From: CAYQJL01 sp964612295
Lineage (GTDB): Bacteria; Eisenbacteria; RBG-16-71-46; CAIMUX01; WJJG01
Length of the DNA stretch: 64,000 nucleotides
Reading direction: 5' to 3'
Assembly: GCA_964612295.1 (NCBI GenBank)
Contig: CAZTDY010000009.1
Location: 31,601-95,600, forward strand
The notes under the pieces are model-generated. The model was not told the DNA's origin. It did not search any database and saw only the letters and a list, made by a program, of their open reading frames with translations. Every line of letters begins with the position of its first letter. The stretch's first letter is position 1. Positions 33,623-42,776 of the stretch are shown piece by piece. The position numbers and the translations under genes are program-made.

Positions 33623-36370
33623 CTACCTCACGAGCAGCAGGCGCCCTTCCTGCTGGCCGTTCCGGTCGCCGACCTTGTAGAGATACATGCCGGCGGGGAC
33701 CATCGTGCCGTTCTGATCGCGTCCATCCCAGTGGAGCCCCTGCACGCCGGCGGGCAGCAGGCTCTCGAGACTCCGAATCTGACGGCCCTGCAGATCAAAG
33801 ACCTGAGCCTTCACGATGCCGCCCTGGCCAAGTTCGAATCGCAGCGTGGTCGCTCCGGGACCCGGGTTGGGCGCAGCGCCCATCAGCCGGAGACCCACGG
33901 CCAGCTGGTTCTCACTGATGCCCTGGCTGCCCTCGACCGTGAAGCTGGCCGCCGCCATGCAGGGACCGCGCTCCTCGCCGTCGTCGGCGAAGGCCCGCCA
34001 GTAGTAGGTGCCGTCGGCCAGCGGCGGGCTGACGTACCAGGCGGTCTCGGTAGCGCCTTCGGCCACACCATCGGTCGCGGTCACCAGGCTGGTGAGCAGC
34101 TCATCCGCGAAGACCTGGTAGCCGTAGGTCAGCGTGGTGCCCGGATCGGGATCGGTCGCGTTCAGGACGACCAACTGCGGGGTCGAGGTGTGCACCAGCT
34201 CTCCGTCGCCAGGACTGACCAGCGCGGGCGGGCCCGGCGCGGTGTTGTCCGTGCTCAGGCCGGAGATCAGGAGATCATCGACGTACCAACCTTCTCCCCC
34301 GCTGTTCCCGTCGGAGCCGAAGCGGAAGCGGAACTGCGCCTCGCCCGTGACGCCCGCCAGAGAGATCGTGCCTGCGGTCCAGTTGAAGCTGCCCGAGTAG
34401 ACCGGCGTATCCTCGGCGAACGGCCCCGGCTGGCTTCCCTCACGGATCGTGTGGGTGTAGCCCTCGTCGGGCAGAATCTGCACCCAGGGAGCCTCATTCA
34501 CCTTCATCTCGATGAGTCCGCCGTCATAGGCCCGGCCGGTGTAGTAGCTGCTGTCCTCGGCATCCATCCAGTGCCAGAAGCTGATCTGGGTGACGCTGCC
34601 GAGCTGGACCGGGGGCGTGATCAGCGCGCCATCGGCCAGGTCCGCGTAGTCGCCGCTGCCGGTGGATCCGAACTTCCAGCTCGTGTCGCCGCCGCCCGTA
34701 TGATTGCGCGCCGTGCTCAGGTGCCACTCGTCGGCGAAACCGCCGGTGACGACCTCGTGAGTCCAGTCGCCCTGACCCGACTCCATGTCATCAGCGAAGA
34801 GGACGGGCATGTCACCCACCGTGTACTCACGCACAAATTCCATCTCGTAGCCGTCCGCAGTCACCAGGATCGAAAGCACCAGGTTGTGCCCCGCCGGACA
34901 GGCCGGATCGACGAAGAAGGAAGCCGGCGTGCCGGCGTTGTCGCCCGTCTCGCGCGCGGCGATGCTGCCCATCGAGGCCTCGGCCGTGATCATCTGCACG
35001 TACGGATCGTCGGAGCGCAAAACTACGGCGGCGTTCGTCGCGTCAGTGACGATCGCGTCGTTGCGCACGGAGAGGACCACGTCCAGCGTCTCGCCCGGAT
35101 CCGGCTTGCCGTCGCCATTGCCGCCGCTCATGGTCAGATCGAGCAGCGTCAGATAGATGCCGGCGGCCTTCATCAGATAGATGTTCTTGGGGATGTTCTC
35201 AGCGACCAACCCCGGGATCTCGGAGTCGCTGGGCCAAAACCCGGAGCCGTTCACCTCGGTGCAGATGCTCCAGACGCGCGGCTTCATCTCCGTGTCACCG
35301 TACGTCCAGTCGAAGGTTGTACCCGAGCAGCTGTAGCCGATCATCGGGCCGGCCTGGCCGACGGGATAGTCCGAGTCTCCGACCAAAGCCGTGCCGTACT
35401 CCATGTAGAGGTCATTGTGCGGGCAGGGATTGTCGGTCCAGCTCCACGGAATGAGAACAACTCCCGCAACGCTGTGGTACGTGTCATGGGTAATGAACTC
35501 ATGGTCCATGATGATGTTCATCATCGCCTGCACTTCAGGTTCCGAAGCAGGCTCCGGCCCCAGATAGACGTCATTGCACGGATCGTAGCTGATGCCGCCG
35601 TTGTCCCACATGTAGGGGTAGTTGCGGTTGGGATCGACGCCGTAGCAGGAGCTGCCCTCGTTGTCGCGGCGGTTCTTGCGCCACATGCCACCCCCGCCCG
35701 GGTAGGTCGATTCGTTGTAGAGGTATCCGTCCGGATTCACCACCGGAATGAAGTAGGTCTCCCGGTTGTCCACGAGGAAGGTGACTTCCGGATCGGTACC
35801 GTAGTTTTCGCACAGGTGGCGAATCGTCTCGATCAGCACGTTGACCGTGATCGGCTCGCGGGCGTGGTGAAGGGCATCCATGAGGACGTCGGGCTCGTCA
35901 GGCTCATCGACCCCGACGTTGTCCGACAACTTGATCGCCCAGATCGTGTTTCCTTCCCAGGTCGTGCCGATGGAAAACTTGTCGCTGAGAATCTCGGGAT
36001 AGGCCGCGCTGAACTGGTCCAGATAGGCGACCATCTCACTGTAGGTGTAGAAGTCCCCGAAATTGCGCATCCCCTCGCGCTGGCTCGCGTAGTGCTCCTC
36101 CATGTCCGCGATCTGGATTTCGACCTCGAAACCCAGCGCCTCCAGCCGCTCGATCTGGTCATCATTGCTGACCAGAATGATCTCTTCGCCGGGCACGTAC
36201 TTCATCACGTCGAGATCCTGGATCTGGCTGAGGGTCTGCAGATCGATTGCATCGACCCATTGGAGACGAACCTGCATCTTGGGGTGGTTGCCGGTATAAG
36301 CCGTTGCGCTTGAGAAAACCATGCAACCGACTGCCACGACAAGCGTTAGAAGGGCGAGACGCTGACGCAT
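33623..36370 (-). CDS. Secreted M14 zinc carboxypeptidase with Ig-like domains and FlgD-Ig-like tail
   Basis: A 915-residue exoenzyme. The ATG at 36370 follows AGGAGG and opens a signal peptide (cleavage near SSATA, residue 24). A propeptide-like region runs to about 100. The M14 domain (about 105-430) shows the zinc ligands H169 and E172 in HHAREP, the ETYFIPVVNPDGYLYNE block, the substrate-binding NR in GVDPNRNYPY, a third His in THDTYHSVAG and the catalytic Glu in TEVNGSGFWPSDSEI. Ig-like and jelly-roll modules follow (about 460-840, including ADDMESGQGDWTHEVVTGGF). The last ~80 residues are the shared tail (NPGPGATTLRFELGQGG to GMYLYKV). It releases C-terminal amino acids from proteins or peptides (family role); the terminator downstream ends the unit. 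Confidence 0.93.
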   Translation of the reverse strand: MRQRLALLTLVVAVGCMVFSSATAYTGNHPKMQVRLQWVDAIDLQTLSQIQDLDVMKYVPGEEIILVSNDDQIERLEALGFEVEIQIADMEEHYASQREGMRNFGDFYTYSEMVAYLDQFSAAYPEILSDKFSIGTTWEGNTIWAIKLSDNVGVDEPDEPDVLMDALHHAREPITVNVLIETIRHLCENYGTDPEVTFLVDNRETYFIPVVNPDGYLYNESTYPGGGGMWRKNRRDNEGSSCYGVDPNRNYPYMWDNGGISYDPCNDVYLGPEPASEPEVQAMMNIIMDHEFITHDTYHSVAGVVLIPWSWTDNPCPHNDLYMEYGTALVGDSDYPVGQAGPMIGYSCSGTTFDWTYGDTEMKPRVWSICTEVNGSGFWPSDSEIPGLVAENIPKNIYLMKAAGIYLTLLDLTMSGGNGDGKPDPGETLDVVLSVRNDAIVTDATNAAVVLRSDDPYVQMITAEASMGSIAARETGDNAGTPASFFVDPACPAGHNLVLSILVTADGYEMEFVREYTVGDMPVLFADDMESGQGDWTHEVVTGGFADEWHLSTARNHTGGGDTSWKFGSTGSGDYADLADGALITPPVQLGSVTQISFWHWMDAEDSSYYTGRAYDGGLIEMKVNEAPWVQILPDEGYTHTIREGSQPGPFAEDTPVYSGSFNWTAGTISLAGVTGEAQFRFRFGSDGNSGGEGWYVDDLLISGLSTDNTAPGPPALVSPGDGELVHTSTPQLVVLNATDPDPGTTLTYGYQVFADELLTSLVTATDGVAEGATETAWYVSPPLADGTYYWRAFADDGEERGPCMAAASFTVEGSQGISENQLAVGLRLMGAAPNPGPGATTLRFELGQGGIVKAQVFDLQGRQIRSLESLLPAGVQGLHWDGRDQNGTMVPAGMYLYKVGDRNGQQEGRLLLVR

Positions 36371-36444
36371 GAAGGACCTCCTGTGTGTTCCGCATTGCTC
36401 GGGGGCATTCCTCCCCCCGCTGGTGAGCCACAATTCGGGTCACT

Positions 36445-36456
36445 ATACATATGTAT
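36445..36456. promoter_or_regulatory. 12-bp palindrome in the M14/fabG divergent region
   Basis: ATACATATGTAT is a perfect palindrome in an AT-rich patch of the region between the M14 gene (36370, minus) and fabG (36585, plus). It overlaps possible -10-like sequence on either strand and may be a regulator site. Confidence 0.35.
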
Positions 36457-36584
36457 TCTACCACGAATCAGGCCTGTTCGTCCTGCCGGATTGACGCTCG
36501 CGGGGCGTTCCCGTAGGTTTTGCGGCACAGCACACAGAGCGGTTTGTGGCCCTCAAGGGAATGATGGGAAAGGAAGGCAGCTGC

Positions 36585-37349
36585 ATGGCGGATAAAGCAG
36601 GGAAAGAGGATCTGTTGGGACAGGTCGCGATCGTGACCGGCTCGGCGAGGGGGATCGGCAAGGCCATCGCGCTCGCCCTTGCGACCCGTGGCGCGGATGT
36701 GGTCATCACCGACGTCGATGAGAGCCAAGCCAAGGCGACCTGCGAGGAGATCAAGGCTCTGGGGCGGCGTTCCTTGGCGGTGCGCTGCGACGTATCGAAG
36801 AAAGATGAGGTCGATGCGCTCATCAAGCAGACCACCGGCGAGATGGGGGCGCTCGACATCATGGTCAACAACGCCGGGATCACCCGCGACACGCTGTTGG
36901 TGCGCATGAGCGAGGATCAGTGGGACCTGGTGCTCGACATCAATCTGAAAGGTACCTTCTTCGGCTGCCAGGCGGCCGGCAAGGTCATGATGAAGGCGCG
37001 CAAGGGCAAGATCGTCAACCTGGCCTCGATCATGGGGCTGGTCGGCAATGTCGGCCAGGCGAATTACGCCGCATCGAAGGGCGGGGTGATCGCCTTGACG
37101 CGCACCGCCGCCAAGGAGCTTGCTTCGCGAAACGTAAACGTCAATGCGATCGCCCCGGGCTTCATTGAGACCGAGATGACCAGGGAGCTGCCCGAGAAGT
37201 CCGTGCAGCAGTTTGTCGAGACGGTCCCTCTCAAGCGGACGGGCAAGCCGGACGATGTGGCCAACCTGGTCTGTTTCCTCTGCTCACCGGAGTCGGAGTA
37301 CATCACGGGGCAGGTGATCGTCATCGACGGCGGTCTGACAATCAACTAG
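36585..37349 (+). CDS. fabG: 3-oxoacyl-[acyl-carrier-protein] reductase / SDR family
   Basis: A 254-residue short-chain dehydrogenase. TGSARGIG at 18-25 binds NADP(H). The catalytic tetrad N120, S148, Y161 and K165 is intact (VNNAGITRD, NLASIMG, YAASKGG). The sequence is close to FabG, which reduces beta-ketoacyl-ACP in fatty-acid synthesis. No other fab genes are adjacent, so a secondary-metabolism reductase is possible. GGAAGG precedes the ATG at 36585; a longer in-frame start upstream is less likely. The M20 gene follows 49 nt later. Confidence 0.93.
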   Translation: MADKAGKEDLLGQVAIVTGSARGIGKAIALALATRGADVVITDVDESQAKATCEEIKALGRRSLAVRCDVSKKDEVDALIKQTTGEMGALDIMVNNAGITRDTLLVRMSEDQWDLVLDINLKGTFFGCQAAGKVMMKARKGKIVNLASIMGLVGNVGQANYAASKGGVIALTRTAAKELASRNVNVNAIAPGFIETEMTRELPEKSVQQFVETVPLKRTGKPDDVANLVCFLCSPESEYITGQVIVIDGGLTIN

Positions 37350-37398
37350 AGACCGGGGCGCGCTCGCCTGCAGGGCGCTCGCAAGGGAGAGAAAACAG

Positions 37399-38700
37399 TT
37401 GGCGGCTGACGACCAAGCCCGATCGGCCAAAGCGCTGCTCGCCCGTCTGGATGACGATGAGCTTCGCCGGGCCGAGAAGCGCATCCACAGCTCGCGCAAG
37501 ATGCTGCTGGAGTTGCTCGAGGAGTTGGTGCAGATCCGCTCCGAGAACCCTCCCGGCGAGAACTACTTAGAGTGTGCGCTGCTTCTGTCGGAACGATTGC
37601 GTGATCTGGGTTTCGTTCCCCGGCTGATCGACGTGCCGACCCACGAACTCGAGCGGCTCGGGTTGCCGGCGAAGTGCCCGCGACCATCGGTGCTTGCCAG
37701 CCTGGGACCCGAGGGCCCCAACGTCCCGACCTTGCACTTCCATGCGCACTACGACGTCGTTCCGGCCGAGGGTGAGAAGATGTTCAAGCTGCGGGTCGAA
37801 GGCGATTCGGCCTGGGGCCGCGGCACGGCCGATATGAAGGGCGGGATCGTCTCTCTCTTCCTCGCGCTGTCGTCGCTCAAGAGTCTCAGCCACCGGCTGC
37901 GGGGCCGAATCCTGCTTTCGCTCGTGCCCGATGAGGAGACCGGCGGTGCAGCCGGGACCTCCTATCTCTTCCGCGCCGGCGCACTGCCGACGAACTCGAT
38001 CGGGATGCTCACGCCCGAGCCCACCGGCGGCGTGGTCTGGAACGGGAACCGCGGCGCCCTCACCCTCCTGCTGGAGGTGGGCGGGCAGATGGCGCACGTC
38101 GCGGTTCAGCACCAGGGGAAGAACGCCTTCGAGGGAATGCTCGAACTCGGGCAGATGCTGCGAGAACTCAAGACCGAGGTCGAAGGCCGCCAGTTCGAGA
38201 GCGGCGACCTCGGCATCGACGGGCCGCACTCGATTCTGCTTCTCGGCGGTATCGCGCGGGGTGGCACAAACTTCAACGTCGTGCCGGATGCCGTGCGGTT
38301 CTCCGTGGACCGGCGCTATCATCCGGATGAGATCCCCAAGACCGTGTCGAAGGAACTCGATTCGGTCTTCCGGAAGTTTCGGCGGCGCGGATGGCATCTC
38401 GATGTGGATCGACTGCAGGAGGGCAACGCCTCGCTCACCCCGCAAGGGAGTTCCTTCGCCGACCTGCTCAGCGGTGTCGTCGGTTCCGTCGCGAAGAAGC
38501 CCCCCGTCTTCGGCCTCTGCCCGGGAATCCTCGAGAGTCGGTTCTTCATCGAACAGGGCACACCCGCCTTGGCCTACGGTCCCGGCGAGCTGGAGATCAG
38601 CCACACGGACCAGGAGCGCGTGAGCATCCGCAAGATCCTGGACGTTGCCACGATCTACACGCGCATGGCTTGGTTGATGGTGGGGCCGTCACCGGACTGA
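37399..38700 (+). CDS. M20-family metallopeptidase (ArgE/DapE/CPG2-like)
   Basis: A 433-residue dizinc hydrolase. FHAHYDVVP (H117, D119), GRGTADMKGG (D145), PDEETGG (E179, E180) and the later HTDQERVS give the family's metal ligands and catalytic Glu. Substrates in this family are N-acyl amino acids or dipeptides; ArgE/DapE assignment is uncertain. The start is a TTG at 37399 with AAGGGAGAG at a good distance; an ATG only at codon 35 would remove helix 1. It shares a strand with fabG 49 nt upstream. Confidence 0.9.
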   Translation: MAADDQARSAKALLARLDDDELRRAEKRIHSSRKMLLELLEELVQIRSENPPGENYLECALLLSERLRDLGFVPRLIDVPTHELERLGLPAKCPRPSVLASLGPEGPNVPTLHFHAHYDVVPAEGEKMFKLRVEGDSAWGRGTADMKGGIVSLFLALSSLKSLSHRLRGRILLSLVPDEETGGAAGTSYLFRAGALPTNSIGMLTPEPTGGVVWNGNRGALTLLLEVGGQMAHVAVQHQGKNAFEGMLELGQMLRELKTEVEGRQFESGDLGIDGPHSILLLGGIARGGTNFNVVPDAVRFSVDRRYHPDEIPKTVSKELDSVFRKFRRRGWHLDVDRLQEGNASLTPQGSSFADLLSGVVGSVAKKPPVFGLCPGILESRFFIEQGTPALAYGPGELEISHTDQERVSIRKILDVATIYTRMAWLMVGPSPD

Positions 38701-38722
38701 ACTTGAGCCTGACCCCTCTCGA

Positions 38723-41377
38723 CTACTCCACCACCACGACCCGCCTCGTCATCTGGGCTTCGTCGCTCTTGGCGCGAACGAAGTAGACGCCCGCCGCGGC
38801 AGCATATCCGTTCGCATCACGGCCGTCCCAGGTCACCGTGTGCATCCCGGCCGGGTAGTCCGCCTGCGCAAGAGTGCGCACGCGGCGACCGCTTGCATCG
38901 AAGAGGTCGACCCGCGCCTGGCCACCCGCCGGGAGACTGAGGTGGAGAACCGTGGGGCCGGACGTCACGGACGGCAGCGGCCGGCTGAGACGCAGGGCGA
39001 ACGGCTGGCGTTCCTCGGGGATCCCCTGATTGTCACCCAACAGATACTCGACCGAGTTCTCGAGGAGTTGGGCGGCCACCGCATTGTTCGCCAGAGCCTC
39101 GTAGTCGAACGAGTAGAAGACCACCGCGGGCAAGGAGCGCTCGGGGCTCTCGTAGACGAGGATGCCCGCATCGTCCGGATAGGAGCTGGGACCATAGACC
39201 ACCACCGCGTCGGCGGTCGGTGAGGCCGCATCCTCATCACCGAAGTAGTCGTAGTCGATGTCGAGCGTCGAGGGCAAGGCGTTTGGCGTCGTCGCCAGCG
39301 GATGACTCGCCTGCTCGGCGCGCAGGTTCAGATCACCCACATTGTCGCCGTGGTAGGTGGAGATGTGCAGCACGTCCGAGGCAAAGTGACCGTAGCCGGG
39401 GCTCTGCAGGGCATCGTATGCAATCTCACCGCCCTCGATCAGCAGCTTGCCGCCGTTTTCGATGTAGTTCTGGATTGCATCTCTCCGGCCCGCCATACGA
39501 ACAGGGCTCTTGAACGAACCCGCGCTCCAGACGAGCAGGTCATAGTCGGCCCACGTATCCGACTGGGTCGTCACGATTGTCTCCTGGGTGGCCAGGTAGC
39601 CGAGCGTGGTCAGATCATCCGCGATGATGAAAGAGGGGTTTTCATCCCAAACCACGAGCACGTCGGCGCGCGACACCGGCAGCGTGAAGTCGAGGTCGAG
39701 GTTGGCGTTTACCACGCGGGTTTCGGTCACCGTCAGATGGCCGCCGGCACTGGCCACGATGTCGTAGGTGCCGCCGGGTAGGGTCATTTCATAGACGCCG
39801 GTGCCCGGATTCACAGCAACTTCGACAGAGAATGCACCGCCGCCCATCTGGAGATACGCGCGGACGACCGCGTCGCTCAAGGGGGTTCCGGTGCCGGCTT
39901 CGGTGACAGCGCCATCCACGACGTGCCAGTCCCCGTCACGCTGCAGCTGAACATCGTGCTGCGTCGTCACGCCGGCGGAGACCGTGATGGGCGACGACGT
40001 ATAGGTCTGATACCCGTAGGACTCGACCTCGAGCGTATAGGTGCCGGTTTCGAGCATGCGGTGATAGAGGCCGTCCGCCGGATCGTTGTAGATCGTCTTG
40101 CCGATCTCGGTCACATCGATCGTGGATGCGACCGGTGTTCCGTCCAGCGCATCGGTGACGGTCCCCTCGACGCCGTTGCGAGCCTGATTGAGCAACCAGA
40201 TCATCGAATCGCGATTGTCATCCCAGAGACCGGCCAGTTGGGCGGAGGACGGCCACTTCACGTTGTTGAGTTCGATGCAGAAGTGAAGCTCATTGCGCCA
40301 ATGGTAACCCCAATCCTGGAAGCCGCCATGGACCACGTACCATTCCCATCCGATGACCACGCCGTTCTCGAATTGAGGGCTGCTCCACATCGGTGGATTC
40401 CGGAAGGAATACCCCAGCGCGAGGTTGTGAATCTGGTCGTGGTCGGGCGTGTAGACCCCGTACCAGCAATCCCACGGGTAGTTCACCACCAGGGCGCCCG
40501 TGTGGTAGTTCACCCCGATGGTGAAGTTGTAGTCGTACTGCCAGATCATCATGTGCTGCACTTCGGTGGGCCGTCCGGCCGGATCGTCGACCGGATCATC
40601 GTCCGGATCGGGGAAGTTGCGATTGAGATCGTAGCCGCTCGCGTTGTAGCGGCTCCCGCTGGCATTGCCGTCCGGGTTGTGAAGCGGACAAAACCACATC
40701 TCGAGATCGTCGACCAGGGCGGTCAGCTCCGGATCGACCCCGTACTGGTCGAGGATCAGCCGCAGCAGATAGATGATCATCTCGGTTCCGACCGGCTCAT
40801 CGCCATGCATGGTCGAGGTGAACTTGATCGCCGGCTCTTGCTCATCGACGCTCACGTTGTCGGAGAGCTTCACCATCCAGAGTTCGCGCCCCTCTTCCGA
40901 TTGTCCGATCGAGGTCACCATCACGAGGTCGGGGTTGTCCGTCTCCATCTGTAGCAGCTCGGCGGTCAGCGACTCGTAGGTATGGTAGTCCTCCCGCCCG
41001 GGGGTGCGGAGTCCCGCCTCGACACCCTCTTTGAATTCCAGGAATGCCCTGCGAGCCTGGTTGGGAATGGGAGCAATCTCGAAGCCCGCGCTCGTGAGTT
41101 CGGCAAGCTCTTCGTCATCAACGTAGACGGTCGCCGTCGTGCCCTGCACCCGGTCGATGTCCACCCCCGACGACTGTAGCCAATCCAGGTGTTGCGGGCT
41201 CGGCAGCGACACCTCAGCCGGGAATCGGCCGGTGAAGGGACAACGGTCCGCTTCGGTTGGCACGAAGCCTGTTGCTCCCGCCTGGCAGAACCACCCCGCT
41301 GCCACCAGCAAGGCCACTCCCCACAGCAGAGTCCGTCCGACGCATCCAGCTTCCAGCCATCCACCCGTGAGCCTCAT
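38723..41377 (-). CDS. Secreted M14 carboxypeptidase with two CarboxypepD-regulatory-like domains and FlgD-Ig-like tail
   Basis: An 884-residue exoenzyme. The ATG at 41377 follows GGGGAGG; the signal peptide spans about residues 13-35. The M14 domain (about 130-410) keeps the zinc ligands H191 and E194 in MHGDEPVG, the NPDGNASG block, the YDLNRNFPDP substrate site, the third His in VNYHTGALV and the catalytic Glu in ELHFCIELNNV. Two transthyretin-like repeats follow (GVEGTVTDALDGTPVAST and VVDGAVTEAGTGTPLSDAV), as in carboxypeptidase D, then a GATase1/ThuA-like region (ADVLVVWDENPSF, IENGGKLLIEGGEIAY). It ends in the shared tail (PSVTSGPTVLHLSL to AGVYFVRA). With the other M14 gene it suggests extracellular peptide scavenging. 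Confidence 0.93.
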   Translation of the reverse strand: MRLTGGWLEAGCVGRTLLWGVALLVAAGWFCQAGATGFVPTEADRCPFTGRFPAEVSLPSPQHLDWLQSSGVDIDRVQGTTATVYVDDEELAELTSAGFEIAPIPNQARRAFLEFKEGVEAGLRTPGREDYHTYESLTAELLQMETDNPDLVMVTSIGQSEEGRELWMVKLSDNVSVDEQEPAIKFTSTMHGDEPVGTEMIIYLLRLILDQYGVDPELTALVDDLEMWFCPLHNPDGNASGSRYNASGYDLNRNFPDPDDDPVDDPAGRPTEVQHMMIWQYDYNFTIGVNYHTGALVVNYPWDCWYGVYTPDHDQIHNLALGYSFRNPPMWSSPQFENGVVIGWEWYVVHGGFQDWGYHWRNELHFCIELNNVKWPSSAQLAGLWDDNRDSMIWLLNQARNGVEGTVTDALDGTPVASTIDVTEIGKTIYNDPADGLYHRMLETGTYTLEVESYGYQTYTSSPITVSAGVTTQHDVQLQRDGDWHVVDGAVTEAGTGTPLSDAVVRAYLQMGGGAFSVEVAVNPGTGVYEMTLPGGTYDIVASAGGHLTVTETRVVNANLDLDFTLPVSRADVLVVWDENPSFIIADDLTTLGYLATQETIVTTQSDTWADYDLLVWSAGSFKSPVRMAGRRDAIQNYIENGGKLLIEGGEIAYDALQSPGYGHFASDVLHISTYHGDNVGDLNLRAEQASHPLATTPNALPSTLDIDYDYFGDEDAASPTADAVVVYGPSSYPDDAGILVYESPERSLPAVVFYSFDYEALANNAVAAQLLENSVEYLLGDNQGIPEERQPFALRLSRPLPSVTSGPTVLHLSLPAGGQARVDLFDASGRRVRTLAQADYPAGMHTVTWDGRDANGYAAAAGVYFVRAKSDEAQMTRRVVVVE

Positions 41378-41445
41378 GGTTGTTCCTCCCCGTCAAGACG
41401 ATCCTTCTGCCTGAGTGCACAGCGCATCGGGCAGTAGCCCTTACA

Positions 41446-41451
41446 ATTATA
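41446..41451 (-). promoter_or_regulatory. Putative -10 for the second M14 carboxypeptidase gene
   Basis: A perfect TATAAT on the minus strand, about 68 nt before the ATG at 41377. The -35 region (about 41468-41473) is weak (GTGAAT-like). Confidence 0.4.
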
Positions 41452-41565
41452 GCACTTCCGGCGGTTGGATTCACGTTTCGCCGGCCTGGGAGCCGTCCGG
41501 CCCGGAATCGGCTATCCCATTTCGTGCTCAGGAGATGACCCGGCAGGGTCGATCTTGGAAGAGCC

Positions 41566-42150
41566 ATGAAGAAACCGCTCTCGCCCAAGGATGAACTCCA
41601 GCTCCGCCGGAGCTATCACAACTGCTACGCGCAAATTCTGCGTTGGGGCGAGGAGCGGGTGCCGCTCAACCAGTTTCTGAACCGCACGTTACAGATCGTC
41701 GGCCTGGAGAGAGAGGTCTCCAGGGCCTACGTCTTCCGGATGGACCGTGCCCGGGGACGGATGCTCGGAACCCACGAGTGGACCGCCGAGGGCATCACGC
41801 CCTATCTGGGTCTGGAAGCGAGCTTTGACGACTTCCCCTACTGGGTCGCCCAGCTCGAGGCCAACCGGATCATCGTGGGCAGCAACATCCGTCGGGATCT
41901 GCCTGCCGAGGTTCATGAAGTCCTCACCATGCAGGACATTCTCAGCATCCTGGTCGGGCCGCTGCAGGTCGCCGGAGAGCTGTGGGGGTTCATGGGTCTC
42001 GACGAGTGCTCGGTGAGCCGCGAATGGACCCATCTGGAGGCTGAGTTGTTTCATGGATTGTGCAGGGCGGCCGCGGCAGTGATCGGCCAGACCCCGGTCC
42101 GTACAGGGTCGAGCGTGCTGTCCCCGCGGGGTGAGATGGTGCCGGACTAG
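41566..42150 (+). CDS. GAF-domain protein, small-ligand sensor without output domain
   Basis: A 194-residue soluble protein made almost entirely of one GAF fold (LNQFLNRTLQIVGLEREVSRAYVFRMD, then AEGITPYLGLEA, FPYWVAQLEANRIIVGSNIRRDLPAEV, QDILSILVGPLQVAGELWGFMGLDEC). No kinase, cyclase or helix-turn-helix is fused, so it probably acts on a partner. GAAGAGCC just before the ATG gives a weak Shine-Dalgarno. It precedes the Fur-family gene by about 50 nt. Confidence 0.85.
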   Translation: MKKPLSPKDELQLRRSYHNCYAQILRWGEERVPLNQFLNRTLQIVGLEREVSRAYVFRMDRARGRMLGTHEWTAEGITPYLGLEASFDDFPYWVAQLEANRIIVGSNIRRDLPAEVHEVLTMQDILSILVGPLQVAGELWGFMGLDECSVSREWTHLEAELFHGLCRAAAAVIGQTPVRTGSSVLSPRGEMVPD

Positions 42151-42203
42151 CCGGCGGGCCTCAGTCTTGACCGAGTCGTCAATTGAAGATAGTCTCCCGG
42201 ACC

Positions 42204-42716
42204 ATGAGCACAAACGACCCCGGCCCCAATGGCTCGATCTATGATGAGCTCGACTTCCCCCGCCTGTTGCGTGGCGCCGGTCTCAAGGTAACCAAGACCC
42301 GTCTGGGACTGCTGACGTTGGTGGCGCGTGAAAACCGTCACCTGACGGCGGACGAGATCACCAGCGGCCTTCATGCCGACGGTATCCAACTGGACCGGGT
42401 CACGGTCTATCGGAACATCGATCGGATGCTGGACGCGGGCCTGTTCGTCGCGTCATTCCTTCCCGGCCGCGCTTTGCGCGTGGGTCTCTGCCGGCATCCG
42501 GACGCCCCCCATCATCACCATATCGTCTGCGAAAAATGCGGGCGGATGGCCGAGACCGAAGGGTGCTTGGTGTCGGATCGATGGGACCTGCTGTGCAAAG
42601 AGCTGCGAACCCAAACCGGATTCGATCTGACCGGCCACGTGATGCAGTACGTCGGCCTTTGCCCCCAGTGCAGCTCCTCCGGCGGTCGTTCGCCGGAAGG
42701 AACACTCAAATCATAG
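42204..42716 (+). CDS. Fur-family metalloregulator
   Basis: A 170-residue repressor. The winged helix (residues about 15-90, EITSGLHADGIQLDRVTVYRNIDRML) is followed by HHHHIVCEKCG (C109, C112) and CPQC (C153, C156), the structural zinc site of Fur/Zur/PerR. The HHHH cluster belongs to the sensory metal site. Iron, zinc or peroxide sensing cannot be told apart from sequence. The ATG at 42204 has a poor Shine-Dalgarno; an upstream in-frame TTG is possible. The next gene, a LysM transglycosylase, starts 60 nt later. No Fur box could be confirmed by eye. Confidence 0.9.
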   Translation: MSTNDPGPNGSIYDELDFPRLLRGAGLKVTKTRLGLLTLVARENRHLTADEITSGLHADGIQLDRVTVYRNIDRMLDAGLFVASFLPGRALRVGLCRHPDAPHHHHIVCEKCGRMAETEGCLVSDRWDLLCKELRTQTGFDLTGHVMQYVGLCPQCSSSGGRSPEGTLKS

Positions 42717-42776
42717 GTTGTTGAACGCCTCATGAGCGCTTCTGGCAGGAATGCGCAGAGGTTACAGGAGATATCG

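Noticed and set aside
33611..36313. A 900-residue open frame on the plus strand
   Set aside because: Antisense to the M14 peptidase gene, whose catalytic motifs, signal peptide and Shine-Dalgarno are clear; the antisense frame has none.
41380..41455. A minus-strand frame reading CYNCKGYCPMRC upstream of the second M14 gene, suggestive of a tiny metal-binding peptide
   Set aside because: There is an in-frame stop upstream and no usable start codon before the cysteines; the stretch is better read as the promoter and 5' UTR (TATAAT at 41446-41451).
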